Notes under the pieces: generated by a model
Seen by the model: the letters and a program-made list of their open reading frames with translations, nothing else
Told to the model about the DNA's origin: nothing
Database searches by the model: none
Translations under genes and position numbers: made by a program
Part shown: piece by piece, positions 25,749 to 34,015 of the stretch
Layout: each line of letters begins with the position of its first letter
How positions within the stretch are numbered: the stretch's first letter is position 1
DNA from: an uncultured Acidobacteriota bacterium
Lineage (GTDB): Bacteria > Acidobacteriota > Blastocatellia > Pyrinomonadales > Pyrinomonadaceae
Direction of reading: 5' to 3'
Assembly: GCA_937859595.1 (NCBI GenBank)
Contig: CALMAH010000014.1
Coordinates: 62,001-126,000, forward strand
Length of the DNA stretch: 64,000 nt

Positions 25749-26048
25749 TCAAATGATATGGTCAGCTGTCGGATCCAGCACCACCTCAGGATATCGTTCT
25801 TCTATCGAATCATTCATTCGCTCGCGGTGATGCGCGGTTTCCGCCCCGCCCGTGACGAATGCTCGTTCACGGGCATCTGCCGAAGCTCAGATCGCATTGG
25901 CATAGAACAGATCGTCACTGCCGCGATGAAGCCGCGATCCGGACCACTCAAAATTATCCCGATAGTAAAGCGTAATGGCCGACCAAGCCTTTTCAAACTG
26001 TTTTTCGCATCCCGGCTTCAGCCTCCACCGGTAAAGGGCGATGAACAT
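25749..26048 (-). pseudogene. Antibiotic-biosynthesis-monooxygenase-like gene with in-frame TGA
   Basis: From an ATG at 26048, preceded by AAAGGA with good spacing, the frame reads MFIALYRWRLKPGCEKQFEKAW, then SRLHRGSDDLFYANAI, then TGA (25889-25887). The same frame continues open for 45 more codons (ASADARERAFVTGGAE and later MNDSIEERYPEVVLD) to a TGA at 25749. Both halves look like one 99-codon small ferredoxin-like barrel protein of the ABM type, in which a Trp codon (TGG) is the expected residue at the stop. It lies between uppS and cdsA on the same strand. A real nonsense mutation, a base error or readthrough are all possible. Family assignment is moderate. Confidence 0.65.
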
Positions 26049-26066
26049 CAGCCATCCTTTGCCATC

Positions 26067-26849
26067 CTATTTCTTCGACTTCACGTCACCGAAACGCCGG
26101 TCGCGTCTCTGATATTCAACTATCGCCTCGAGTATCTCCTTTCTGCGGAAATCCGGGAACAGCGTCGGCGTAACAACTATCTCTGCATATGCTATTTGCC
26201 ACAGCAGAAAGTTCGAGATCCGCATCTCGCCGCTGGTCCTGATCAGGAGATCTACGTCCGGCAGCCCATGCGTGTACAGGTTCTTTTCGATGTCAGCCTC
26301 AGTAATTCCATCAGGGCTGCCGTTGTGGGCCGCGGCGGCACGGCGGCACGCCTCTACCAGCTCCGACCGACCGCCGTAGTTCAGCGCGACGCTTAAAACG
26401 GTACCCGAGTTCTCGGCCGTCTGCTCTTTCGCCCAGGCGATCTCCCGTTGTACGTCCGGTGCCAATCCTGCAATGTTGCCGATGGCCTGAAATCGGATGT
26501 TATGCTCTTTTACCTCGCGGGTCTCGCTTCTTATATATCGCTTTAGCATCGACATCAGCCCGCTAACCTCAGCCTTTGGCCTTTTCCAGTTCTCGGTCGA
26601 AAAGGCGTAGAGCGTAACGGCCGGGATCATTAGCCGCGCACAGGTATCAAGTATGGCCCGGACGGACTCGGCACCCGCCCGATGGCCAAAAATGCGTGGT
26701 TTGCCGCGCTTTTTTGCCCAGCGGCCATTGCCATCCATGATGACGGCGATGTGCCGCGGCAGACGGGATAGATCGATCGAAGCTAGAAGTCCTGCCTCAA
26801 TTGAGCCGGGCTCGATCACAGAAGAAAAATTTTGGTAGATCGCATCCAT
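26067..26849 (-). CDS. uppS: Isoprenyl transferase (undecaprenyl diphosphate synthase)
   Basis: UppS condenses isopentenyl diphosphates in cis onto farnesyl diphosphate to give the C55 carrier for peptidoglycan and LPS. The 260-residue protein has the family motifs: HIAVIMDGNGRWAKKRGKPRIFGHRAGAESVR with the catalytic Asp, TLYAFSTENWKRP, SVALNYGGRSEL, and PDVDLLIRTSGEMRISNFLLWQIAYAEI with the R-x-S-x-E-x-R-x-S-N-F signature. The first 25 residues are a variable extension. It lies upstream of cdsA, with the broken ABM-like gene between them. Confidence 0.96.
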   Translation of the reverse strand: MDAIYQNFSSVIEPGSIEAGLLASIDLSRLPRHIAVIMDGNGRWAKKRGKPRIFGHRAGAESVRAILDTCARLMIPAVTLYAFSTENWKRPKAEVSGLMSMLKRYIRSETREVKEHNIRFQAIGNIAGLAPDVQREIAWAKEQTAENSGTVLSVALNYGGRSELVEACRRAAAAHNGSPDGITEADIEKNLYTHGLPDVDLLIRTSGEMRISNFLLWQIAYAEIVVTPTLFPDFRRKEILEAIVEYQRRDRRFGDVKSKK

Positions 26850-26901
26850 CCGTATCGCACCTGAAATATCCGCCGGACCACGGTCACTTTTCCCGGCCCT
26901 C

Positions 26902-27210
26902 TCACATATTTCCTAAGTCTCGCGGCTCGGCGCTGACCACGGCGTTTATGTTCAGCCTGCCGTAAATATGGGGATAGATCTCGCCGCCGGTAGAGGGCTC
27001 TTCGATCAGCTTCGGTAACAGCTTGTCGGTATCTATCGCCAGTACGACCACTTTGTCCGTGCCGCCAAAATATCTCTTTAGAACACCATCCAATTGGTGC
27101 TCGTAGCTGCAGTGAATGAACCCCTCTGACTCGAGACTCTCGGGCTGATAGGACGGACGATGCCGATAGAGCTCCCAGTCCTCCGGCAGAGCGATGTGAT
27201 AGATCAACAT
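26902..27210 (-). CDS. DUF952 family protein
   Basis: This 102-residue protein matches DUF952: MLIYHIALPEDWE at the start, SLESEGFIHCSYEHQLDGVLKRYF with the conserved G-F-I-H-C-S, VVVLAIDTDKLLPKLIEEP, and EIYPHIYGRLNINAVVS near the end. The family is structurally related to ADP-ribosyl-type small folds, but its reaction is unknown. It lies 15 bp after truA and 52 bp before uppS, so it is in the same transcription unit. Confidence 0.88.
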   Translation of the reverse strand: MLIYHIALPEDWELYRHRPSYQPESLESEGFIHCSYEHQLDGVLKRYFGGTDKVVVLAIDTDKLLPKLIEEPSTGGEIYPHIYGRLNINAVVSAEPRDLGNM

Positions 27211-27225
27211 AGATCGATGTATCGG

Positions 27226-27978
27226 TTAGTCGTATTCTACCCTCAGCAGCGAAAGGCCGTTGGCGGGTGCCGTCTTTCCCGCAAGACTGCGGTCACCTGT
27301 CAATATCGCAGTCTGAATTGTATCAGAATCCTTTTCGCCACGCCCTACCTCGAGGAGCGTGCCCACGATGGAACGGACCATGTACCTCAAAAAACCCTTC
27401 GCGGTTATTCGAAACTCGATCAGCGATGCATTTGCCCGCCGGTCCCAGACCGATTCAAGACTAGCATCGAACACGTTTCTGACGCGGTTTTCCCCGTCTG
27501 CCTGCGCTGACGAAAAAGCGGTCCAGTCATGCTCGCCGAGCAGCAGCCTGGCTGCCGTCGTCATCCTGGCAAGATCTAGCGGGCGCGATTCGTGAAGCGC
27601 AAATCGCCTCCAAAACGGCGACATTACGGGCGCGTTGATCAACCGGTACACATATGTCTTACGTTTTGCCAGAAATCGGGCGTGAAAATCGTCAGACGCT
27701 TTTTCTACACTAAAGATCCGGATGTCCCTCCAAAGGTTCCCGTTGATAGCGTTCCGTAGCCTCTCCGGCTCAAACGGCTTGTCGATAAAGACATTGGCGA
27801 CCTGGCCCTCTGCATGCACACCTGCGTCGGTACGGCCCGAGCCTGTCACACGCACCTCGTCATCAGCAAGCATGCTTATCACGCGTTCCAATTCACCCTG
27901 GATGGTCCGGTCGTTCTCCTGTACCTGCCAACCGTGAAAATCGGTGCCGTCATATTGGATCAAGAGCTTATAGTTCAT
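27226..27978 (-). CDS. truA: tRNA pseudouridine synthase A
   Basis: TruA isomerises uridines 38-40 in the tRNA anticodon stem. The 250-residue protein has the family layout: MNYKLLIQYDGTDFHGWQVQ, then SGRTDAGVHAEGQVANV with the catalytic Asp51, later FHARFLAKRKTYVYRL, and FLRYMVRSIVGTLLEVGRG. Length is typical. Its start overlaps the end of the ATP-grasp gene by 11 bp (27968-27978), so translation is probably coupled. Confidence 0.96.
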   Translation of the reverse strand: MNYKLLIQYDGTDFHGWQVQENDRTIQGELERVISMLADDEVRVTGSGRTDAGVHAEGQVANVFIDKPFEPERLRNAINGNLWRDIRIFSVEKASDDFHARFLAKRKTYVYRLINAPVMSPFWRRFALHESRPLDLARMTTAARLLLGEHDWTAFSSAQADGENRVRNVFDASLESVWDRRANASLIEFRITAKGFLRYMVRSIVGTLLEVGRGEKDSDTIQTAILTGDRSLAGKTAPANGLSLLRVEYD

Positions 27979-28831
27979 TCATACGTCGGTTGAACGCGGC
28001 TGCAAATCGAACTGGCGAATCCGGGTCCGTCCTAAAATAGAGAGCGGGTTCGATCAACTCAAGTTCCATCAATGCGAAACTCTCTCCGGAGCGAACCATA
28101 TCGACACGCGAATATAGCGGGCGAGGAGTGACCGCATCATTTATCGTCGCTGCAAGTGCGAGCAGGCGTTCCTCCGGCTCTATCGAAGAGATAATACCTC
28201 CGTGCTCTTCCTGGACTCGAAAATCGTTTTCCTTTGGCGCTTTCAAGATCGCGTGGCTATACACCCCATCGAAAAAGAAGACTGAAAATTCGCCTTCGTC
28301 AACTATTTGCGGCAGAAATGGTTGGACCATGAATTTTCTTCCGACGAAACGGCCGGCGATTTCCAGGTCGTACCCGGCAACCCGATATGTGTCTTGTGCC
28401 GTCGCCGAAACCGTTGGTTTGATTATCAACTCGTCGGAGGCAAGAGCGGCCATCCAATGAATGAGATCTTTATTGGTAAAACGGCCGCTTGACCATATCG
28501 TAGGCACTATCGGCAACCCGGACGCTTCAAGGTCGCGAAGATACTCCTTGCTCAGATTCCATTTTACGAGCTCAATGCTGTTTTCGAGCCGGGTGCCTAC
28601 GGCCTCGATCTCACGCAACGTGTCAATGAACAGCTCCGGATCATTCTGATAGTCCCAAGGCGTCCGAATGACCACCGCTTCGTATTCGCCCCAATTGACC
28701 CCTTTGCTACGCCATGAGACAAGTTCCACTCCCCAACCAAGGTCCCGCAAGGGTCCGATCGTGAGTTCGTCATCGCTGACGTAGCCGCTAAGGTCGTCCA
28801 TGGTGAGAAAACAGCAGCGGCGCATCCTCAT
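27968..28831 (-). CDS. ATP-grasp family ligase-like protein
   Basis: The ATG at 28831 is chosen because it overlaps the pyrE stop by 4 bp (ATGA); the upstream open frame lies inside pyrE. The roughly 287-residue product has an N-terminal Rossmann-like part (CCFLTMDDLSGYVSDDEL, VVIRTPWDYQNDPELF). The ATP-grasp domain follows from about residue 100: LVKWNLSKEYL, ELIIKPTVSATAQDTYRV, MVQPFLPQIVDEGEFSVFFFDG, LYSRVDMVRSG and LMELELIEPALYF. The last carries the metal-binding E-x-E/N motif. It resembles glutathione-synthetase/RimK-type members. The acceptor is unknown; position between pyrE and truA gives no clue. Confidence 0.8.
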   Translation of the reverse strand: MRMRRCCFLTMDDLSGYVSDDELTIGPLRDLGWGVELVSWRSKGVNWGEYEAVVIRTPWDYQNDPELFIDTLREIEAVGTRLENSIELVKWNLSKEYLRDLEASGLPIVPTIWSSGRFTNKDLIHWMAALASDELIIKPTVSATAQDTYRVAGYDLEIAGRFVGRKFMVQPFLPQIVDEGEFSVFFFDGVYSHAILKAPKENDFRVQEEHGGIISSIEPEERLLALAATINDAVTPRPLYSRVDMVRSGESFALMELELIEPALYFRTDPDSPVRFAAAFNRRMNEL

Positions 28832-29409
28832 CCGGCATTTGCCATCCTGCTGCCGGGAATGACCGCTTCCTGTCCGGCGGAACACATCGGGCAATATTGA
28901 GGTGCGTAACTGGGAACGTCGATCGTAACCAGCGAGGTACGCTCGACGCCCACGTCGGCCCGGCCGTTTGAGCGGTCGATGATCGTAGAGGCACCGATCA
29001 CATCTGCGCCGTGCCTTCGCAGCGTTTCAATGCACTCCTTTGTTGTACCACCGGTCGTCATTACGTCTTCAATTACCAGCACCCTTTCGCCCGGCTTAAG
29101 CCTGAACCCACGGCGAACTGTCATTATCTGATTTTGGCGTTCGGTCCATATGAACCTAACATTGAGAGCAGACGCGACAGCAAAGCCGAAGACCAGACCG
29201 CCTATCGCCGGCGACGCTACCGTCTCTACCCCATGACCAACGTACTTCTCAGCCGTCATACGGGCAAAGCGATTTGCGTCCGCAGGATACTGAAGTGCAA
29301 GAGCACACTGGAGATATTTGGGGCTGTGTAGCCCGCTGGTAAGAACGAAATGCCCATCTAGAAGAGCGTCGGTATCCCTAAAATGCTGCAATATCTGATC
29401 TTCTGTCAT
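28828..29409 (-). CDS. pyrE: Orotate phosphoribosyltransferase PyrE
   Basis: PyrE joins orotate to PRPP to give OMP in pyrimidine synthesis. I chose the ATG at 29409; a GTG five codons earlier (29424) is an alternative. The roughly 193-residue protein has the PRPP-binding signature VLVIEDVMTTGGTTKECIETL, the substrate loop LTSGLHSPKYLQC, and ASPAIGGLVFGFAVASAL. A C-terminal cysteine pair (YCPMCSAG) after VPSYAPQ occurs in a subset of PyrE proteins and may be metal-binding. It heads the minus-strand run ending in cdsA. Confidence 0.93.
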   Translation of the reverse strand: MTEDQILQHFRDTDALLDGHFVLTSGLHSPKYLQCALALQYPADANRFARMTAEKYVGHGVETVASPAIGGLVFGFAVASALNVRFIWTERQNQIMTVRRGFRLKPGERVLVIEDVMTTGGTTKECIETLRRHGADVIGASTIIDRSNGRADVGVERTSLVTIDVPSYAPQYCPMCSAGQEAVIPGSRMANAG

Positions 29410-29561
29410 TCTGATCGATCTCACGTGAATCCCCCGAACAGACTGAGTACACGCGGTTGTTCGATTATGCCAAACTTACAGAGAACTCTCCAACCAGATC
29501 GCGCTGCCGCCGGTGCCACTATCCTTGCAGAAGTAGGTTTAGGTTATAGAATGATAATTGT

Positions 29562-30392
29562 ATGCCGCCGTTCCCAAATCTTGTGTCTGATTCGATTCTC
29601 ATAAACGAGACCATCCGTCTCTTGTCGCGCAATGGCGGTAACGCTACTGCTACGCAGATCGTAGATCGGGTAATGAGGATACGAAAGCCGGACCCCCATC
29701 TGGCTCAGATGCTGGCGGCCGACCTGGTTGAACGCGATTCCCGCTTGATGATGATCGGCGACAAGGTATCGCTGGCCGGACAAGATGTCGATGCCCTAAG
29801 CCTTAAGACTGCAACCTTCGTAGTATTGGATCTGGAGACGACCGGAGCGAAGGCGCCCCCTTGCAGGATCACTGAGATCGGGGCTTACACCGTCAAGAAC
29901 AAAGAACTCGCTGGAGAGTTTCATTCGTTGATCGATCCGGAGGTGCCGATACCTGAGTTCATCACTGCATTGACCGGGATCAGCAATGAGATGGTCAGGG
30001 GGGCTCCACGTTTTCGTGAGGTCGTTAATTCGCTTCTGGACTTTATCGGAGACTCGATCATTGTAGCCCACAACTCACATTTTGACCTTGGTTTCCTGAA
30101 CCACGAGATCGGAAAGGTCTTTGAGGACTATCGACTTGGCAATCCATCGCTATGCACAGTCAAGCTGTCGAGGCGCCTGCTTCCGAATATTGCGAACCAT
30201 AAACTGAACACCGTCGCGGGCCATTACCATATAGACCTGATAAACCACCACAGGGCGGTCGATGACGCCCGTGCGACCGCCCATATCTTTGTCAATTTCT
30301 TAACAGAAATGGAGGCGCTTGGTATATCTCACCTGGCGGATGTGATCAAATTCACCCGGCAAAAGCCAAAGCCAAAAGTACGATCAAAATGA
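29562..30392 (+). CDS. DEDDh 3'-5' exonuclease, DNA polymerase III epsilon-like
   Basis: The 276-residue protein has an N-terminal extension of about 80 residues resembling a winged helix ([28 protein letters not shown]), then an exonuclease domain. Catalytic motifs are intact: [10 protein letters not shown] (Asp, Glu), [17 protein letters not shown] (Asp), and [15 protein letters not shown] (His, Asp). This is a DnaQ/PolC-epsilon type nuclease that could proofread or process DNA ends. The stop overlaps the queF start (ATGA type), so the two are coupled. The N-terminal part could bind DNA or a partner; I could not identify it. Confidence 0.9.
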   Translation: MPPFPNLVSDSILINETIRLLSRNGGNATATQIVDRVMRIRKPDPHLAQMLAADLVERDSRLMMIGDKVSLAGQDVDALSLKTATFVVLDLETTGAKAPPCRITEIGAYTVKNKELAGEFHSLIDPEVPIPEFITALTGISNEMVRGAPRFREVVNSLLDFIGDSIIVAHNSHFDLGFLNHEIGKVFEDYRLGNPSLCTVKLSRRLLPNIANHKLNTVAGHYHIDLINHHRAVDDARATAHIFVNFLTEMEALGISHLADVIKFTRQKPKPKVRSK

Positions 30393-30799
30393 CACTAGCA
30401 CCTGAAAACCAACAAGGACTTGACATTCGCTCGACACCACGCGACGAAATGGCTCTTTACCCGTTGGATACCTTTGAATACGAGTTTGCGGGAAACAAGA
30501 TCTGGATCGACTTTGAGATCCCTGAGTTTACTGCGATCTGTCCATTTTCGGATTTTCCGGATTTCGCCGTGATCCGGCTCAGTTATGTACCGAATGAGCG
30601 GTGTATCGAATTGAAAAGCCTTAAACTTTATATCAATTCGTTTCGCAGCGTCAAGGTCTTTCACGAACACGTGATCAACGTGATCCTGGATGATTTTGTA
30701 AAGGCCTGTGACCCGCTGGAAGTGGAGATCGAGGGAGATTTTCATGTCCGCGGGAACATCAAGACTGTTGTCAGGGCAAGTTACAAGAAGGATGGTTAG
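30389..30799 (+). CDS. queF: NADPH-dependent preQ0 reductase QueF
   Basis: QueF reduces the nitrile of 7-cyano-7-deazaguanine to preQ1 for queuosine tRNA modification. The 136-residue protein is the short tunnel-fold type, as in Bacillus. It has the catalytic Cys51 in FTAICPF, the Asp58 in FPDFAVI, the [15 protein letters not shown] binding motif and the FHEHVINVI segment. No queC, queD or queE is next to it. It is translationally coupled to the exonuclease gene, and its 3' end overlaps that of the convergent CarD gene by 4 bp. Confidence 0.95.
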   Translation: MTLAPENQQGLDIRSTPRDEMALYPLDTFEYEFAGNKIWIDFEIPEFTAICPFSDFPDFAVIRLSYVPNERCIELKSLKLYINSFRSVKVFHEHVINVILDDFVKACDPLEVEIEGDFHVRGNIKTVVRASYKKDG

Positions 30800-31332
30800 T
30801 GGCTCGCGGCCGTCATTACGCTCGGCTGGACCGCTAGATGCTTTCTGCACGCTGAAGTGACCAGCCGATCGATCTCTTCTGAAAGAGCGTCTTCCTCGGA
30901 CGAATCGGCATTGGTCACCTCGGATATAATGAGAAACTTGGCCTTCTCTAAAAGCGTCTGTTCTCGAAATGAAAGTCTCTTCTCATAGCTCAAAAATGTG
31001 AGCTTTTTGAGAACATCCACAGCTTCAAAAACGTCACCGGACCTAAGTTTCTCCTGGAACTCCCGAGACCGGCTCTTCCAATCACTCGATATCGGTTCGA
31101 AATCGGTTGAAAGTTTGCGTATCAATTTTTTGCATTGGATAGACGAGATTATTGGCCTGATGCCCACTGCTTCGGCATTATCGATCGGGACGATAATGGT
31201 GGAGTTATCACTAAGAACCCTTAACAGGTAAACGCTGAGTCGGCCGTTTCCGAGGTCCTTTCGTTCGATTTCTTCGACCACACAGACCCCTTGATTAGGG
31301 TAGGCGACCTTCTGTCCGATGCAGAGTTCCAT
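30796..31332 (-). CDS. CarD/CdnL-type RNA polymerase-binding regulator
   Basis: CarD proteins bind the RNA polymerase beta subunit and stabilise open complexes, often at rRNA promoters. The 178-residue protein has the N-terminal Tudor-like RNAP-interaction domain ([40 protein letters not shown], about 1-60) and a helical DNA-binding domain (about 75-165). The latter contains [48 protein letters not shown]. The motif P-x-x-G-V-G is partly changed (YPNQGVCVV). It converges with queF, overlapping by 4 bp. Confidence 0.92.
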   Translation of the reverse strand: MELCIGQKVAYPNQGVCVVEEIERKDLGNGRLSVYLLRVLSDNSTIIVPIDNAEAVGIRPIISSIQCKKLIRKLSTDFEPISSDWKSRSREFQEKLRSGDVFEAVDVLKKLTFLSYEKRLSFREQTLLEKAKFLIISEVTNADSSEEDALSEEIDRLVTSACRKHLAVQPSVMTAASH

Positions 31333-31463
31333 AATCGTCTTGCTCCCAATTTTAGCTGAGAAAAAGCCGATCGAATCTGATGCCGGCCGGGCTTCTGTGT
31401 TCGATCAAAAATTAATCTCGAAGTTTCTTTAGTCTAACATAAAAGGCAGGAGTGCGGGAAGGA

Positions 31464-32567
31464 TTATTGGCGCTGAGTTGTCAAAACGGGAATTGACGGA
31501 AATTCTAAGGTAAACGTCGTACCCTGCCCAAGGATCGAAGATACAAGAACGTCACCACCATGAAGCCGAGCAAGATGTTTGACGATCGCAAGTCCAAGAC
31601 CGGTTCCGCCGACATCCCGAGTGCGTCCGCGATCCACTCGGTAAAACCTTTCAAAGATCCGGTGAGCGTGCGCCGGAATAATGCCCTCGCCGGTATCCGC
31701 AACAGAGATTATGTCCCTACCTGAACGATGCTCGTGCCGCACCGATACCCTGCCCCCGCGACGGTTGAATTTTATCGCGTTGTCAACAAGATTGGTGATC
31801 ATCTGCTCAAGCCGCATCGGGTCGGCGTAAACGCGCTCGCTTTTGTCGATCTGGTTGATCAACTTGATCTCTCGTTCGCTTGCCTTCGCGGCAAGGGACA
31901 CAAAGACCTCTTCAACGAGATGGCCGACCCTAACCTGTTTTATCTCTATGGAGATATTGCCCGACTCGATAAGCGAGAGTTCGAGAATATCTGAGATCAA
32001 CCCGTGCATCCTCTCCGCATTCCGTCGGATCGTGTTCAAAAAGCGTCGATTGTTTTCGGTATCGTCGATCGCACCATCTTCAAGAGTCTCAACAAATGCG
32101 AGGATCGACGTTAAAGGGGTTCTGAGTTCATGTGAGATATTCGAAAGGAATTCCTGCCTTACACGTTCAAGTCTCTCAACAGACGTGATGTCGTAAAACG
32201 TTGAGACCGCATAACGGGCACCTTCAAGCAACAGAGGTTCAATATGAACATCATATGTGCGGCTTTCGCCCCCTATGAGTTCAATTCGGATATCGGATGG
32301 CCGTCCTTCGACAAGGGTAGCTCTGAAAGCGTCGTGTAGTGAAACGTCGCGGACTATCTCGCTAAGCCGTTTCCCTACCAGGCCAACACCCTCCCGGGTA
32401 AGCTGGCTGCGGGCGTTTCGGTTTGCCGCAACGATCCGCATTCCGGCATCAGAGACGAGCACTGCCTCGCGGGTTGCGTCGATAACACACTGGAGGGGAG
32501 TACGCGAGGCTTCGTCGCTCCTCGTTCCAAATGAAGGGTCCTGAATATGCGGTTGTGTTACTTGCAC
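31464..32567 (-). CDS. Cytoplasmic PAS sensor histidine kinase, PhoR-like
   Basis: The 367-residue protein lacks any membrane helix. It has a PAS domain (about 25-130, TREAVLVSDAGMRIVAANRNARSQL), then the H box with His146 in FLSNISHELRTPLTSI. The catalytic domain has the N box MITNLVDNAIKFNRR, G1 ISVADTGEGI, the F box IFERFYRVDRGRT and G2 GGTGLGLAIVKHL. Its start overlaps the response-regulator gene by 10 bp. PhoR proteins often couple a PAS with a membrane anchor; this one lost or never had the anchor. It phosphorylates the regulator at 32558-33244. Confidence 0.9.
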   Translation of the reverse strand: MQVTQPHIQDPSFGTRSDEASRTPLQCVIDATREAVLVSDAGMRIVAANRNARSQLTREGVGLVGKRLSEIVRDVSLHDAFRATLVEGRPSDIRIELIGGESRTYDVHIEPLLLEGARYAVSTFYDITSVERLERVRQEFLSNISHELRTPLTSILAFVETLEDGAIDDTENNRRFLNTIRRNAERMHGLISDILELSLIESGNISIEIKQVRVGHLVEEVFVSLAAKASEREIKLINQIDKSERVYADPMRLEQMITNLVDNAIKFNRRGGRVSVRHEHRSGRDIISVADTGEGIIPAHAHRIFERFYRVDRGRTRDVGGTGLGLAIVKHLARLHGGDVLVSSILGQGTTFTLEFPSIPVLTTQRQ

Positions 32568-33244
32568 CCAATGAAACGATAACCGACGCCAACAACAGTT
32601 TCAATACAGCCACCGCAATCACCCATTTTTTGCCTTAGGCGTCGAATATGAACATCCAGTGTCCTGGTATCACCAAAGTAGCTATAGCCCCAAACATTGT
32701 CGAGGAGCTGCTGGCGGGTGGCAACTCTCCCACTGTTCTTGATCAGGTGCTCGAGTAGAGAAAATTCTTTTCTCGTCAGTTTCACGTCGTTTCCATCGGA
32801 GACTACCCGCATGTCTTCAAAGTCCACGGACATTCGTTCGTCCTGATATCTTGGCGGTGTCTCCTTCTCCGCACGTCTGAGAACTGCCCTGACACGGGCG
32901 ATCACTTCCTTTACGCTGAACGGCTTGACAATATAATCGTCCGCTCCGGTCTCAAGCCCGGCGATCTTATCCGTTTCCGCGGCCTTCGCGGTCAGCATAA
33001 TGATCGGCGTGTGTTCGGTCGTGGGTTCGCGACGGAGCCTTCGACACAGTTCCATTCCGCTCATACCCGGCAGCATCAGGTCCAAAATGATTATTGACGG
33101 TGGGGTCTTTCCATCAAGTGCGACCCTCAGACCTTTTTCGGCCGATTCCGCGATCGTCGAACGAAAACCCTCTCGTTTGAAATTGTAATGAAGACTTTCG
33201 GCAATATCAGCGTCGTCCTCGATGATCAGGATGCTGTGTTGCAT
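32558..33244 (-). CDS. phoB: OmpR/PhoB-family response regulator
   Basis: The 228-residue protein has a receiver domain (phosphoacceptor Asp55 in IIILDLMLPGMSG, acidic pair at 10-11, Thr in IIMLTAKA, Lys in YIVKPFSV) and a winged-helix effector domain (about 130-228). The effector carries LTRKEFSLLEHLIKNSGRVATRQQLLDNVWGY and RTLDVHIRRLRQKMG. The PhoB symbol is inferred from the sensor partner and from three TTAACA-like hexamers at 11-bp spacing upstream (33321-33348); no phosphate transporter genes are in the window. Confidence 0.85.
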   Translation of the reverse strand: MQHSILIIEDDADIAESLHYNFKREGFRSTIAESAEKGLRVALDGKTPPSIIILDLMLPGMSGMELCRRLRREPTTEHTPIIMLTAKAAETDKIAGLETGADDYIVKPFSVKEVIARVRAVLRRAEKETPPRYQDERMSVDFEDMRVVSDGNDVKLTRKEFSLLEHLIKNSGRVATRQQLLDNVWGYSYFGDTRTLDVHIRRLRQKMGDCGGCIETVVGVGYRFIGCK

Positions 33245-33320
33245 ATATTTGCGATCGTGGTTACCTAACTGTTTCTATTTCGGACTCCGTTGAGAGTCTA
33301 ATCGCCTCAATTTGCCAACA

Positions 33321-33348
33321 CATTAACAAAATGTTACCAAAGTGTTAA
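33321..33348 (-). promoter_or_regulatory. Pho-box-like array: three hexamers at 11-bp period
   Basis: On the minus strand the hexamers TTAACA (33348-33343), GTAACA (33337-33332) and TTAATG (33326-33321) repeat exactly every 11 bp. The spacers are 5 bp (CTTTG, TTTTG). They lie between sixA and the phoB-like gene, pointing toward phoB. This matches the Bacillus PhoP-type direct repeat. Autoregulation is inferred. Confidence 0.65.
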
Positions 33349-33366
33349 AACTATCGGCCACGAAAA

Positions 33367-33876
33367 TTACTGGGGAGCCGCCTTGCGGCCCATTTCTTCT
33401 CGTGGCCGTACTACCTCAGCCAACGACCCGGTCTTCGCCGCGACGTCGGCCCACTGGTCGGTATCGATGTCAATTACGGCCAGTGCTGCAGTCGGCATTG
33501 ATTCGTCTTCCGAGGTAAGTAGCCTGATCATCCCCTCAAAACCCGGATTGTGCCCAACGAGCATCACGGTCGAATAGGCATCCGGCAGATCGGCAATGAC
33601 CTGCATCAGGCCATATGGGCTTGCCTCATAGATCCGATCATCAAATTTCAACTCAATGTTGGCGCCTGAACTTTCCCGGACCAATTCAGCCGTGTGGGCA
33701 GCCCGACGGGCCGGGGAGCTGACTAGTAGTTCCGGCAACAAATCTCGGCTGGCCATCAACTCTCCCATGAACGGTGCGGCATTAAGTCCGCGCTCGTTTA
33801 GGGGCCTGTCGAAATCCGCCAAACTTGGATGGCTCCAACTTGATTTCGCGTGTCTCAAAAGCATCAGTCGTTTCAT
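33367..33876 (-). CDS. sixA: Phosphohistidine phosphatase SixA
   Basis: The 169-residue histidine-phosphatase-family protein starts MKRLMLLRHAKSSW with catalytic His8 in RHA, typical of SixA rather than mutase (RHG). It continues DFDRPLNERGLNAAPFMGELM, then LVSSPARRAAHTAELV, and later VMLVGHNPGFEGMIRLL with the second catalytic His. SixA removes phosphate from phosphohistidine in HPt proteins. It is upstream of the PhoBR-like pair on the same strand, separated by the Pho-like array, so it could modulate a phosphorelay; no HPt protein is visible here. Confidence 0.92.
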   Translation of the reverse strand: MKRLMLLRHAKSSWSHPSLADFDRPLNERGLNAAPFMGELMASRDLLPELLVSSPARRAAHTAELVRESSGANIELKFDDRIYEASPYGLMQVIADLPDAYSTVMLVGHNPGFEGMIRLLTSEDESMPTAALAVIDIDTDQWADVAAKTGSLAEVVRPREEMGRKAAPQ

Positions 33877-34015
33877 ATTTTTGAATAGTTCTAACGCATT
33901 GGGAGACTAAACTCCAGCCGATCATCGGCGTATTTCGACCACCTGCCATCTATGGCCGACAATCTGTTAAACTAAAGTGTCAATTCATTGCTGCGCGCAA
34001 TAATTTAGTCAAGCG

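Noticed and set aside
25887..25889. Selenocysteine at the in-frame TGA
   Set aside because: No selenoprotein family of this type is known to me, and I could identify no SECIS-like element; a lost Trp codon fits better.
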